This document shows positions 26,928 to 35,174 of a stretch of DNA of 64,000 nucleotides, piece after piece; within the stretch, counting starts at the first letter, position 1; each line of letters starts with the position of its first letter. The notes beneath the pieces were generated by a model that did no database searches, was not told the origin of the DNA, and saw only the letters and a program-made list of their open reading frames with translations. Both the position numbers and the translations under genes were made by a program. The DNA comes from Qipengyuania profundimaris (GTDB taxonomy: Bacteria; Pseudomonadota; Alphaproteobacteria; Sphingomonadales; Sphingomonadaceae): NCBI RefSeq assembly GCF_030717945.1, contig NZ_JAVAIM010000001.1:2293131-2357130 (forward strand), in the 5' to 3' direction.

Positions 26928-27296
26928 TCAATCTGAACCCACGCAGGCACGCATCAACAATTCCTGCTCTCGAGTCAGCAATACCTCAGACCGAACCGCA
27001 GCCGTCGGTCGATCGCCGAGCGCATCGTAGAGATAAATTTTGGCACCGACCTCAGTTTCAATAACCTTTGCAGTGTCGTACGCCCCCACCGCACTCGCAG
27101 AACGAGAAACCCGCATCTCACCAAACGCTGGCGTTCTTGCTTCTTTCAAACACTCGGCAACGTTGCCAGGCTGCGCATCGGATGTCAGTCGCAAAACCTC
27201 TGGCATGAGGGTGGGCGTTTTCGTGTAATGGTGCGCCGCTGCTCCTGCGAGAGCGGCGCCCAGTACCGGAAAAGAAAAGGCTAGAAGCTTACCCAA
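26928..27296 (-). CDS. Small exported protein of unknown function
   Basis: 122 residues, beginning with a hydrophobic helix ([18 protein letters not shown]) that looks like a signal peptide or anchor; the rest is hydrophilic with two Cys. No family recognised. The only plausible start is TTG at 27296, which overlaps the cyclophilin stop and has AAGG 6 nt upstream, implying translational coupling. Base composition is A+T-richer than the cyclophilin and miaB genes on either side. Convincing as an ORF, but expression is not proven. Confidence 0.55.
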   Translation of the reverse strand: MGKLLAFSFPVLGAALAGAAAHHYTKTPTLMPEVLRLTSDAQPGNVAECLKEARTPAFGEMRVSRSASAVGAYDTAKVIETEVGAKIYLYDALGDRPTAAVRSEVLLTREQELLMRACVGSD

Positions 27297-27750
27297 CGGT
27301 CGCCTTCACGATCTTGCCTGGGTTTGCCGGCGGCTCGCCCTTGGGCAGCGCGTCGACGTGTTCCATGCCGCTCTCGACCTGGCCCCAGACGGTGTACTGG
27401 CCGTCGAGGAATTCGGCGTCGTCGAAGCAGATGAAGAACTGGCTGTTGGCACTGTCGGGCACCTGGGTGCGGGCCATGGAGCAGGTGCCGCGGGTGTGCG
27501 GCTCGCTGTTGAATTCGGCCTTGAGGTCGGGTTTGTCGCTGCCGGACATGCCGGTGCCGGTCGGATCGCCGCCCTGCGCCATGAAGCCGGGGATCACTCG
27601 GTGGAACACCACGCCGTCGTAGAAGCCTTCGTTGGCAAGCGTCGTGATGCGCTCGACATGGTTCGGCGCCAGGTCGGGGCGCAGCTTGATCACCACGTCC
27701 TTGTTCTCGCCGTCGCCGGTGTCGAGGGTGAAGGTCAGCTTATCGGCCAT
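27289..27750 (-). CDS. ppiB: Peptidyl-prolyl cis-trans isomerase, cyclophilin type
   Basis: Cytoplasmic proline isomerase of 153 residues without a signal peptide. Catalytic-site motifs FHRVIPGFMAQGGDPTGTG, SMARTQVPDSANSQFFICF and the substrate-groove VWGQV are intact. AGGAGA lies before the ATG at 27750; the further in-frame extension upstream is not supported. First gene of a short minus-strand run with the small exported protein and possibly miaB. Confidence 0.95.
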   Translation of the reverse strand: MADKLTFTLDTGDGENKDVVIKLRPDLAPNHVERITTLANEGFYDGVVFHRVIPGFMAQGGDPTGTGMSGSDKPDLKAEFNSEPHTRGTCSMARTQVPDSANSQFFICFDDAEFLDGQYTVWGQVESGMEHVDALPKGEPPANPGKIVKATVG

Positions 27751-27844
27751 TGTTCGTCTCCTGTATTTCGGTTGGCGCCTCCCTAGCAAACGCAGCGCCT
27801 GTGTCACGGCTTGCTTTTCGTGCCCCCCTGCCTAGAGCGAGCGC

Positions 27845-29293
27845 ATGAGCGAGAGCGACCGCCCCCTCGACGACAACGGTTTTCTGCTGGCGCGCGAGCC
27901 GGAGGAGGAGGCGCGCCCGGACGACCGCATCGACGACGAGCGGATGGACGAGGAGAACACGCTCAAGAAGGAATATGTCGAAAGCGTCGAGGAAGCGCTG
28001 GACGAAGGCGACACGGCGCGCGTCTACGACCTCGTCGAACCGCTCCACCCCGCCGACATCGCCGACCTTCTCGAACTGTTCGAGCGCGAGGAACGCTACC
28101 AGCTGGCCGAGGCGATCACCGATCTGATGACGTCGGATGTGGTCGCGGAGCTCAACGACTACGTCCGCGAGGACATGATGGAAGGCCTGCCGCCCGAGGC
28201 AGTCGCGCAGATCGTCGACCAGCTGGAAACCGACGATGCGGTCCAACTGATCGAGGATCTCGACGAGGCCGACCAGCGCGCCATCCTGGCCGAGGTCGAG
28301 CTTGAAGACCGGATCGCGATCCAGTCCGCCCTCTCCTATCCGGAGGAAACCGCCGGTCGCCTGATGAGCCGCGACCTGGTCGCGGTACCGGAGCATCTCA
28401 CCGTCGGCGATCTGATCGACTACCTTCGCGATGGGCGCGAGCTGCCGGACGAATTCTACGAAATCTTCGTGGTGGACGAAAAGCACCATCCGGTCGGCAC
28501 CTGTGCGCTCAGCTGGGTGCTGCGCGCCCCCCGCGCCATCGCGCTGGCCGATGTGATGAAGCGCGACCAGACGCTGATCCCCGTCATGCTCGACCAGGAA
28601 GAGGTCGGCCTGATGTTCCAAAAGTACAACCTCATCAGCGCCGCCGTGGTGGACGACGACGGGCGCTTGGTCGGCCAGATGACGGTGGACGACGTGGTCC
28701 ACATCATCTCCGAAGAAGCGGGCGAAGACGCGCTGCTTATGAGCGGCGCGGGCGAAGGCGACATCAACGAGCCGATCCGCGAGGCATATTCCGCCCGCGT
28801 GCGCTGGCTGGTCGCGAACCTCGGCACCGCGCTGGTCGCCTCGCTGATCATCGCACTGTTTGGCGCAGCGATCGAGCAACTGGTAGCGCTGGCCGTGCTG
28901 ATGCCGATCGTCGCCAGCATAGGCGGCAATGCGGGCACGCAGACGATGGCGGTGACCGTGCGCGCGATCGCCACCAATCAGCTCACCCGCAGCAACACGC
29001 GGCGCATCCTATGGCGCGAGATGCGCGTGGCCATGCTCAACGGCGCGACCATCGCCGTGCTGATCGGCGCGGCGACGGCAGCGATCTTCACGCCACTGCT
29101 GGGCGTCGTGATTGCACTCGCCATGGTGATCAACGTGGCGGTGGCGGGGCTCGCAGGCGTGCTTGTGCCGGTGGCCTTCGAACGGCTCGACCAGGACCCG
29201 GCCGTGGCGAGCAGCGTGTTCGTGACGATGATCACCGACTCGATGGGCTTCTTCGCCTTCCTCGGCTTGGCTGTGGCGCTGGGGGTGGTTTGA
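27845..29293 (+). CDS. mgtE: Magnesium transporter MgtE
   Basis: Inner-membrane Mg2+ channel of 482 residues. The N-terminal MgtE_N superhelix (LHPADIADLLELF) and a tandem CBS pair around residues 155-270 (LMSRDLVAVPEHLTV) form the cytosolic magnesium sensor. Five membrane helices follow from about residue 315, with the GNAGTQTMAV pore-region motif. ATG at 27845. DUF1489 follows on the same strand 30 bp later. Confidence 0.95.
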   Translation: MSESDRPLDDNGFLLAREPEEEARPDDRIDDERMDEENTLKKEYVESVEEALDEGDTARVYDLVEPLHPADIADLLELFEREERYQLAEAITDLMTSDVVAELNDYVREDMMEGLPPEAVAQIVDQLETDDAVQLIEDLDEADQRAILAEVELEDRIAIQSALSYPEETAGRLMSRDLVAVPEHLTVGDLIDYLRDGRELPDEFYEIFVVDEKHHPVGTCALSWVLRAPRAIALADVMKRDQTLIPVMLDQEEVGLMFQKYNLISAAVVDDDGRLVGQMTVDDVVHIISEEAGEDALLMSGAGEGDINEPIREAYSARVRWLVANLGTALVASLIIALFGAAIEQLVALAVLMPIVASIGGNAGTQTMAVTVRAIATNQLTRSNTRRILWREMRVAMLNGATIAVLIGAATAAIFTPLLGVVIALAMVINVAVAGLAGVLVPVAFERLDQDPAVASSVFVTMITDSMGFFAFLGLAVALGVV

Positions 29294-29323
29294 CTCGGGG
29301 GCAGCACCCCCTACATCCATCCC

Positions 29324-29713
29324 ATGCCGCTCCACCTGACCAAGATCGCTTTCGGCGCGCAGTCTTACGACGATATCGAAAGCTGGTACGCGCAGCGGCG
29401 GAGCCCGAATCTGACGACCCGCTATCGCCCGACCAAGTGGGAGCAATGCATCGGCGGCTCGCTCTACTGGATCCACCAGCACAGCATCGTCGCGCGCAGC
29501 GAAATCCTCGGCTTCAGCGAGACGAAAACCGGACGCTGGTCGATAGACCTGAAGCCCGAACTCGTCCGGGTCTATCCGCGCCCCAAGCGCGCCCATCAGG
29601 GCTGGCGCTACCTGAAGGGCGAACCCCCGCGCGATCTGGAAGAGGGTGAGGATATAGGCGACGCCCTGCCCGGCAAGCTCGCCGGAAAGCTGGAACGGCT
29701 CGGCTTGATCTAA
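29324..29713 (+). CDS. DUF1489 family protein
   Basis: 129-residue soluble protein of a family found almost only in alphaproteobacteria. The family pattern LHLTKIAFGA at the start, then RYRPTKWEQCIGGSLYWIHQH and the central VRVYPRPKRAHQGWRYL, is intact. No function is known. Same strand as mgtE, 30 bp downstream, so possibly co-transcribed. Confidence 0.85.
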   Translation: MPLHLTKIAFGAQSYDDIESWYAQRRSPNLTTRYRPTKWEQCIGGSLYWIHQHSIVARSEILGFSETKTGRWSIDLKPELVRVYPRPKRAHQGWRYLKGEPPRDLEEGEDIGDALPGKLAGKLERLGLI

Positions 29714-29734
29714 GGCCCTGCCTGCCGCTCCGTT

Positions 29735-29760
29735 GGAACGGCTTACTCGATAAGTTGTTG
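29735..29760 (+). promoter_or_regulatory. Candidate EcfG (general stress sigma) promoter of the entericidin-like gene
   Basis: GGAAC at 29735-29739 is followed by GTTG 17 nt later, close to the alphaproteobacterial EcfG pattern GGAAC-N16/17-cGTT. It is 49 bp upstream of the lipoprotein start. The position upstream of a small stress-type lipoprotein supports it. Confidence 0.5.
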
Positions 29761-29808
29761 ATTGCCCGTCGCCCGGACAATTTCGCCCGGCGCCAGGGGA
29801 GTATGACA

Positions 29809-29943
29809 ATGAAAAAACGTGTCCTGACCATTTTCGCATTCGGCGCCGCCGCGCTGCTGTCAGCCTGCAATACCGTCGACGGTATCGGTGAAGACGTCGA
29901 ATCCGTGGGCGATTGCGCCGACGGTGTGGAAGGCAACTGCTGA
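29809..29943 (+). CDS. Entericidin A/B family small lipoprotein
   Basis: Only 44 residues: a short signal with lipobox LSAC, then a TVDGIGEDVESVGD segment typical of entericidin EcnA/EcnB-like lipoproteins. Members are stress-induced and envelope-associated; the toxin-antidote idea from enterobacteria is not shown for sphingomonads. AGGGGAG lies 7 nt before the ATG at 29809; an ATG at 29803 is too close to it. A candidate EcfG promoter lies upstream and a strong hairpin downstream, so it is likely monocistronic. Confidence 0.88.
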   Translation: MKKRVLTIFAFGAAALLSACNTVDGIGEDVESVGDCADGVEGNC

Positions 29944-29968
29944 CCACCGGCGACAAGCCAATGCAATT

Positions 29969-30004
29969 CGATGGCGCTGCCCCCGCGGGTGGCGCCATCG
30001 TCGT
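29969..30004 (+). terminator. Strong hairpin after the entericidin-like gene
   Basis: A perfect 9-bp stem, CGATGGCGC at 29969-29977 with GCGCCATCG at 29992-30000, and a loop that can pair further (CCC with GGG). Only a broken T-run follows, so this is a likely but not textbook terminator. Confidence 0.5.
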
Positions 30005-30080
30005 TTCGGGCTCCATCACGCTAGTGGCTCCGCGGAACTAGCCGCCCTTCCCGACCATTGGTTCTGTGAAGGAGATACAC

Positions 30081-30323
30081 ATGCCCGAACGTCAATCCAT
30101 GCACCCCGACAACGACTATATCGACGAACTGACCGAAAACCCGACGCCGAGCCATCAGGGTTCCGCAGGCGGCGAGGTCAATCGCCGTGTCGGCAAACGG
30201 GGCGAAGAGAACAGCGCCAAGGATCCCGCCAATCGCGAGCCTGAAGTCGGCTCCGACAATCCGCAGCAGGATGCGAAGAAGGGTGACAAGACCCTTGCCG
30301 CAATGCAGGACTCGCGCGGCTGA
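30081..30323 (+). CDS. Small hydrophilic protein of unknown function
   Basis: 80 residues, rich in Asp, Glu, Lys, Gln and Gly, with no hydrophobic core. It is therefore probably disordered, in the style of small stress-induced proteins. No family recognised. GGAG lies at good spacing before the ATG at 30081, and a clear terminator follows, both supporting a real monocistronic gene. The neighbouring entericidin-like gene is a probable stress gene, so a shared theme is possible but inferred. Confidence 0.75.
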   Translation: MPERQSMHPDNDYIDELTENPTPSHQGSAGGEVNRRVGKRGEENSAKDPANREPEVGSDNPQQDAKKGDKTLAAMQDSRG

Positions 30324-30347
30324 TCAGCCGGACAAATCGAAGACAAG

Positions 30348-30374
30348 CGCCCCGCCAGGTTGGTGGGGCGTTTT
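30348..30374 (+). terminator. Rho-independent terminator after the hydrophilic protein gene
   Basis: CGCCCCGCCA pairs with TGGTGGGGCG across a GGT loop (one G-U pair), followed by TTTT. A well-formed 10-bp stem. Confidence 0.85.
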
Positions 30375-30377
30375 CGT

Positions 30378-31061
30378 TCAAGCCGGCACTTTTTCCGCCA
30401 CGCGCCGCAGAGCGTTGACATAGGCTTCGGGCGGCTGCGCGCCGGGGATCATGAACTTGCTCTCCACGATCATCGCAGGCACGCCGGAGATATTGAGATC
30501 CCACGCGGCGCGCTCTTCGGCGCGGGTCTTGTGGGCGACTTCCTTGCTGGCGAGCGCCGCGTCGGCCGCCGCGCGGTCCAGCCCGACGCTCTCCGAGACG
30601 TCGAGCAGCACCGGTTCCTCGCCGATATTGCGGCGCTCGTTGAAATGCGCCTTGAACAGCGCGAGTTTAAGCTCGGTCTGCTTCTCGGGACCATGCTCCT
30701 CGCCCGCCCAGGTCAGCAGCTTGTGCGCAGCGAAGGTGTTCCACATCATCGCTTCGGGTGCCGGATCGGAACCCTCGTAATCGAGCGAGACGCCCGCCGT
30801 CTTCGCAGCCTCGCGCATGCGGCCCTGCACGGCACGCGACTGATCCGGCGTCGAACCGTATTTGCGCGCAATATGCGCGGTGCGCTCTTCGCCCTCGGCA
30901 GGCATGTCGGGATTGAGCTCGAACGCATGCCAGCGGATGTCCGCTGCGATCTCGCCGTCCAGCTGCTCGAGACCCTTTTGCAGATTGCCCCATCCGACCA
31001 GGCACCAGGGGCACATCACGTCGGACCAGATATCGATCCGCAGGGTTCTCGGTTCGCTCAT
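30378..31061 (-). CDS. DsbA family oxidoreductase (FrnE-like)
   Basis: Thioredoxin-fold protein of 227 residues, no signal peptide. The active site is CPWC in IWSDVMCPWCLVG near residues 17-20, and the C-terminal SGVPAMIVESKFMIPGAQ contains the cis-proline loop. FrnE-like proteins are cytoplasmic disulfide oxidoreductases linked to oxidative stress. The ATG at 31061 overlaps the nudC stop as ATGA. Last gene of the hydrolase-nudC-dsbA chain. Confidence 0.9.
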   Translation of the reverse strand: MSEPRTLRIDIWSDVMCPWCLVGWGNLQKGLEQLDGEIAADIRWHAFELNPDMPAEGEERTAHIARKYGSTPDQSRAVQGRMREAAKTAGVSLDYEGSDPAPEAMMWNTFAAHKLLTWAGEEHGPEKQTELKLALFKAHFNERRNIGEEPVLLDVSESVGLDRAAADAALASKEVAHKTRAEERAAWDLNISGVPAMIVESKFMIPGAQPPEAYVNALRRVAEKVPA

Positions 31062-31915
31062 TGGTTCACCCACCATTCCATCAGGTGATGCGCGATAGCA
31101 TGGCGCGGCGGGCAGCGGAAAGGGCCGTTGCCGGCAAGTGCCGCCTCGACATCGGCACGGGTGAAGAACTCGATCTCCGCCATCTCGGTCTCGTCGATGG
31201 TCAGATCGTCGCTGTCGGTATGGCTGTGGCAACCGATCATCAGCTGGCTGGGGAACGGCCACGGCTGGCTTGCGACATAGCTGACATCGCGCACTGCAAC
31301 GCCCGCTTCTTCCAGCACCTCGCGCGCGACCGCCTCCTCGATACTCTCGCCCGGCTCGACGAAACCTGCGAGCGCGGAGAAGCTGCCCTCCGGCCAGCCG
31401 AGTCCGCGGCCGAGCATCAGGTGCCCCTCGAATTCGACCAGCATGATGGTGACCGGATCGGTCCGCGGGAAATGGCTTGCGCCGCAACTGCTGCAGTCGC
31501 GCTGCCAGCCGCCCTTGGCAATCTTCGTGTCGCCGCCGCATTGCGCGCAGAAGCGATGGCGGGCGTGCCAGTCGGTCAGGCTGCGCGCGCCGCCGTAGAG
31601 TGCAAGATCGTCCGGCGAGAGCGTCGCCATCAGCGACCAGAGTTGCGGGTTGGCCATGCGCGGCCGGGAATCGCCGCGCGGCGGAACGGCGGCGAAGCAG
31701 GCCTTACCCTCGTCGAGGCCAAGGAAACACAGCTCCGCGTCTTCCGGCACATCGGCCAGCGTGCCCCAGCCAAGCCGCCCGTCGTCGTCGAGCGCGGGCA
31801 TCAACCCGTCGAGCGCGAGGAGCCGCGCCTTCCAGTTTATATACCCTGCCAACCGCTCAGGATCGGCGCGGACATGATCCGCCCGGTCGAGGCGCGAGCC
31901 GGTGAAGGCGATCAA
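31058..31915 (-). CDS. nudC: NAD(+) diphosphatase (NADH pyrophosphatase)
   Basis: Hydrolyses NAD(H) to NMN(H) and AMP, and can remove NAD caps from RNA. It is 285 residues. The zinc site is CAQCGG...CSSCG, the Nudix box is GFVEPGESIEEAVAREVLEEAGV, and SQPWPFP is the NudC-specific motif. The start is TTG at 31915, overlapping the upstream stop as TTGA with GGAG 7 nt before it; no ATG is available and a longer frame would run into the serine hydrolase gene. Middle gene of a coupled three-gene run. Confidence 0.93.
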   Translation of the reverse strand: MIAFTGSRLDRADHVRADPERLAGYINWKARLLALDGLMPALDDDGRLGWGTLADVPEDAELCFLGLDEGKACFAAVPPRGDSRPRMANPQLWSLMATLSPDDLALYGGARSLTDWHARHRFCAQCGGDTKIAKGGWQRDCSSCGASHFPRTDPVTIMLVEFEGHLMLGRGLGWPEGSFSALAGFVEPGESIEEAVAREVLEEAGVAVRDVSYVASQPWPFPSQLMIGCHSHTDSDDLTIDETEMAEIEFFTRADVEAALAGNGPFRCPPRHAIAHHLMEWWVNQ

Positions 31916-33240
31916 AGCGCCTCTCCCGCTCCCTGCCGTGCCGCCTGCATGGCGGCGAGATCGGCCATTACGGCCTTGGGGAATTCGGCATGGATCGGAT
32001 AGGCTTCGGACGGCATGTACTGCGTCATCAGCGTGCCCCGCAGCCCGGCGGCGTAATTGACGAAGCCGACCGTGCCGGCCGCGCCGCCCCAGCCGTAGCT
32101 GCCGTCCGACACGCGACCGCCTGCACCGAAGCCCTGTCCTTCGACCCAGGTGTTCTCGGTCGTCGCGGTGTCGGGCAGCAGGTTCGAGGTGCCGAGCTTG
32201 ACCGCCGCCTCGCTCATCACGCGCTTGCCGTCGATCGCGCCGTAGCCCAGCAGCATGCGCAGGAAGCGATCGTAATCGCGGCTGGAGGAAACGAGGCCCG
32301 CCCCGCCGAAGGGGAAAGCCGGCTTGTCGAGATAGATCGACGCCCTGGCCGGGTCGATCGGCAGCGGCGTGTTGTTGAGAATGCCGTAATTGGTGGTGAA
32401 GCGGTCCACTTCGCTCTCCGGCACGGTGAAGAAGGTGCTGTCCATCCCGGTCGGCTCGAAAATCCGCTCTTTCAGGAACGCGTCGAACGCCATGCCGCTG
32501 GCAACTTCGATCACGCGACCCATCAGGTCGAGGCCGACCGAATAGCTCCATTTGGTGCCGGGCTGGAGGACCAGCGGCAGTTCGGCGAGCCGGTCCGCGA
32601 ACACATCGAGACCTTCGACCGCCTGCGCACGCCCGATGCCGGGGATCGGCATGCGGCTGACCTGCCCGGGCACGAGGCCGCGCCGCTCGTAGGCCTTGGT
32701 GATCGGGCCCTTCTGAACGATGCCGTAGCCGAGGCCCGCCGTGTGGGTGAGCAGGTGGCGCACCGTGATCGGCCGCTCTGCCGGGACGACATCCTCGATC
32801 GAGCCGTCATAGGTCTTCTGCACCTGGATGTTGGCATAGGCGGGCAGCAGTTCGGCGATCGGCTGGTCGAGGCCGAGGCGGCCTTCGTCGACCAGCATCA
32901 TCGCGGCCATGCCGGTCACCGGCTTGGTCATCGAATAGATGCGATACAAGCTGTCGGGATCGACCTTGGTCGGCCCTCCCAGCGCCAGCGTGCCACGCGC
33001 GATGGTAAGCGGATCGCGCTGGCCCCAGCCGAGCGTCGCAACCATGTTGGCGACCTTGCGCGAACCGACATATTTATCGACCATCGCCTCGACATTCGTC
33101 CACGTGGCAGTTGGAGTGCGCGCGAACGCCTGACGGCCCATCGGCACGGCCGCCAGCGCGGCGCTCGCGGTCAGCCAGGCACCGCCGCGCAATAGCGAGC
33201 GGCGGGAAATCTGCGGGGTGTCGAATTCGCGATATGCCAT
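31912..33240 (-). CDS. Serine hydrolase, class C beta-lactamase/esterase family, Tat-exported
   Basis: 442 residues. The N-terminal twin-arginine signal (SRRSLLRGGAWLTASAALAA) points to export of the folded protein. The catalytic SMTK (SxxK) is near residue 104, with a Tyr-Ser motif in WSYSVGLDLMG and a C-terminal Gly-rich WGGAAGT strand. Such proteins are mostly esterases or peptidases rather than true beta-lactamases. ATG at 33240; the stop overlaps the nudC start. Confidence 0.9.
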   Translation of the reverse strand: MAYREFDTPQISRRSLLRGGAWLTASAALAAVPMGRQAFARTPTATWTNVEAMVDKYVGSRKVANMVATLGWGQRDPLTIARGTLALGGPTKVDPDSLYRIYSMTKPVTGMAAMMLVDEGRLGLDQPIAELLPAYANIQVQKTYDGSIEDVVPAERPITVRHLLTHTAGLGYGIVQKGPITKAYERRGLVPGQVSRMPIPGIGRAQAVEGLDVFADRLAELPLVLQPGTKWSYSVGLDLMGRVIEVASGMAFDAFLKERIFEPTGMDSTFFTVPESEVDRFTTNYGILNNTPLPIDPARASIYLDKPAFPFGGAGLVSSSRDYDRFLRMLLGYGAIDGKRVMSEAAVKLGTSNLLPDTATTENTWVEGQGFGAGGRVSDGSYGWGGAAGTVGFVNYAAGLRGTLMTQYMPSEAYPIHAEFPKAVMADLAAMQAARQGAGEAL

Positions 33241-33349
33241 GAAAATCCTCTCCGGTCGGGTCGCCCGGCTATGTGCGGGACCATAGCTGAACGGTCAATT
33301 GCGAATTGAAACGCTTGATTATGCGCGCTGTCCTACCCATATAAGACAC

Positions 33350-33571
33350 ATGCTGAACATCCTTTCGTTCCTCTTCGGACTCGTCTCGCTCGTCATCGTC
33401 ATTCCGGCGACCATCCCCTTCCTCGGCTGGGCCAATTGGCTCGCCTTGCCGCTGATCGTGATCGGCATCATCGTGGGGCAGTTGTCGTCGAGCAATTCGG
33501 GGCGCAATTTCAACCTGATTGTGCTGCTTATAGCCGTAATCCGGCTGAGCCTGGGCGGCGGGATACTCTAG
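33350..33571 (+). CDS. Small two-helix membrane protein
   Basis: 73 residues, almost entirely two transmembrane helices (LSFLFGLVSLVIVIPATIPFLG and a second from about residue 52), joined by a short loop with Asn and Ser. No function recognised; conserved small membrane proteins of this layout are common beside mutY in sphingomonads, by memory only. ATG at 33350. The stop codon shares its CTAG with the stop of the convergent mutY gene. Confidence 0.75.
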   Translation: MLNILSFLFGLVSLVIVIPATIPFLGWANWLALPLIVIGIIVGQLSSSNSGRNFNLIVLLIAVIRLSLGGGIL

Positions 33572-34566
33572 GCGAGCGCCAGCCGAGCGGCCTTGGCGAA
33601 CAGCGTCGGCAGGCCAGCCTCGTCGAGCTTGTCGAGCGGCCACCATTCGCCCTCGCCCATCGGCGCGTCATGCCGTTCGACCGAGAGTTCTAGATCGAAA
33701 TGCGTGAAGCCGTGGCGTACGAGGCCGAGTGGTTCGCCGTCCGGTCCGCCCTCCCCGTCGACGCGCGCGGTCCAGCCGTCGTCGGGTAGCGCGCGCATCC
33801 CGCCGAGCATGCCGGTGCCTTCCCGCCGGACGAGCCAGACCGCAGCGTCGCGCTCGATCCACCATGCGCGACCCTTGCGTAGCGGCTTGGCCTTCTTCGG
33901 CGCCTTCACCGGCAAGCGGGCAGGATCGCCGGTCTTCCTGCCTTCGCATTCGTCCGCCAGCGGGCACAGCAGGCACTTTGGGTCACGCGCCGTGCAGATC
34001 GACGACCCCAGATCCATCATCGCCTGCGCGAAATCGCCCGCGCGCGCCTCCGGCGTGATCGTGTCCGCCTTCGCCCGGATCGCCTTGCGCGCGCCGGGTA
34101 GCGGCTCGCCGATGGCGAACAGCCGCGCAACCACTCGTTCGACATTTGCATCGACCACCACCGCCCGCTTATCGAAGGCGATCGCGGCGATCGCAGCGGC
34201 AGTGTAGTCGCCCAAACCCGGCAGTTCGCGCAATTGCTTCTCGCTGGAAGGGAATGCTCCCATGTCCGCAACTGCGCGGGCGCATTTCACCAGATTGCGG
34301 GCGCGCGAGTAATAGCCCAGCCCCGCCCATGCCGCCATGACGTCTTCTTCCGGCGCCGCAGCCAGCGCTTCGACCGTAGGCCACCGTTCGGTGAAGGCTC
34401 TGAAATAGCGCTTCACGGCAGCGACGGTGGTTTGTTGCAGCATGACCTCGGACAGCCAGACACGGTAAGGCTCGGGCGCAGGCGTTCCGGGCGGCGCGCG
34501 CCACGGCAAATCGCGCGCATGGCGATCGTACCAGTCGAGTAAAATTTCGGAGACAGTGGCGGCCAC
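33568..34566 (-). CDS. mutY: A/G-specific adenine glycosylase
   Basis: Removes adenine mispaired with 8-oxoguanine; 332 residues. It has the N-terminal WLSEVMLQQTTVAAVKRYF, the helix-hairpin-helix LPGLGDYTAAAIAAIAF with the catalytic Asp region, and the [4Fe-4S] cysteines C-X6-C-X2-C-X5-C. A C-terminal NUDIX-like 8-oxoG recognition domain follows. The start is GTG at 34566, where the family alignment begins; the ribosome site is weak. Divergent from the DciA gene. Confidence 0.93.
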   Translation of the reverse strand: MAATVSEILLDWYDRHARDLPWRAPPGTPAPEPYRVWLSEVMLQQTTVAAVKRYFRAFTERWPTVEALAAAPEEDVMAAWAGLGYYSRARNLVKCARAVADMGAFPSSEKQLRELPGLGDYTAAAIAAIAFDKRAVVVDANVERVVARLFAIGEPLPGARKAIRAKADTITPEARAGDFAQAMMDLGSSICTARDPKCLLCPLADECEGRKTGDPARLPVKAPKKAKPLRKGRAWWIERDAAVWLVRREGTGMLGGMRALPDDGWTARVDGEGGPDGEPLGLVRHGFTHFDLELSVERHDAPMGEGEWWPLDKLDEAGLPTLFAKAARLALA

Positions 34567-34595
34567 GCCGCGCCTATGGCATGGCGGAAGGTGCA

Positions 34596-35174
34596 ATGGA
34601 ACGGGACGACAGCAAAACGGGCGCGAAAAAGCCGCACGCATCGAGCAGCGCAGCGGCAGGCGGGAAAAAACCGAAGACCTACAGCCGCCCGCGCGGCGGC
34701 GGGGCCAAGCCGATCAGCGACCTCATGCCGCAGATCGGGCGCAGTGCCTTTCGCCGCTTCGGCTTCGTCCAGAGCTCGGTAGTCAGCCGCTGGCCGGAGA
34801 TCGTCGGCGATACGCATTCGCGCGTCTGCACGCCGGAGATGATCCGCTTCCCGCCCGGCGAGAAGTCCGATGGGATCATGCACCTCGTCGTCCTGCCTGC
34901 CCACGCGCCGCTGATCCAGCAGATCCTGCCCGACATCATCGAGCGGGTGAACCGCTTCTTCGGCTACCGCGCGGTGGCCCGGATCAAGCTGCGGCAAGGT
35001 GTGGTTCAGGCGCCCCCTGCGAAGGACAAACCGAAAGCGCCGCCGTCGCTCAAGCCGATTCCGATGGAACTTGGCGACAGTCTGCGCGATATTGGCGATC
35101 CCGAACTGCGCACGGTGCTTGAATCGCTGGCGCGCGGCCTCGGGTCGCACAACGAGGGACAAGACGACACGTGA
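34596..35174 (+). CDS. DUF721/DciA family protein
   Basis: 192 residues: a basic disordered leader, then the DUF721 (DciA) domain around residues 35-120 with the typical FVQSSVVSRWPEIVGDTHSRVCTPEMI. DciA is the ancestral loader of the replicative helicase DnaB in bacteria lacking DnaC. Whether this copy does so is inferred from family. ATG at 34596, with an upstream ATG at 34581 also possible. The stop overlaps the GTG start of the first DsbA-like gene (GTGA). Confidence 0.85.
   Translation: MERDDSKTGAKKPHASSSAAAGGKKPKTYSRPRGGGAKPISDLMPQIGRSAFRRFGFVQSSVVSRWPEIVGDTHSRVCTPEMIRFPPGEKSDGIMHLVVLPAHAPLIQQILPDIIERVNRFFGYRAVARIKLRQGVVQAPPAKDKPKAPPSLKPIPMELGDSLRDIGDPELRTVLESLARGLGSHNEGQDDT

Noticed and set aside
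30034-30063. GGAAC upstream of the hydrophilic protein gene as an EcfG promoter
   Set aside because: The next GTT is 22 nt away, outside the accepted spacing.
33568-33571. CTAG shared by convergent stops as a regulatory site
   Set aside because: It is simply two TAG stop codons on opposite strands.
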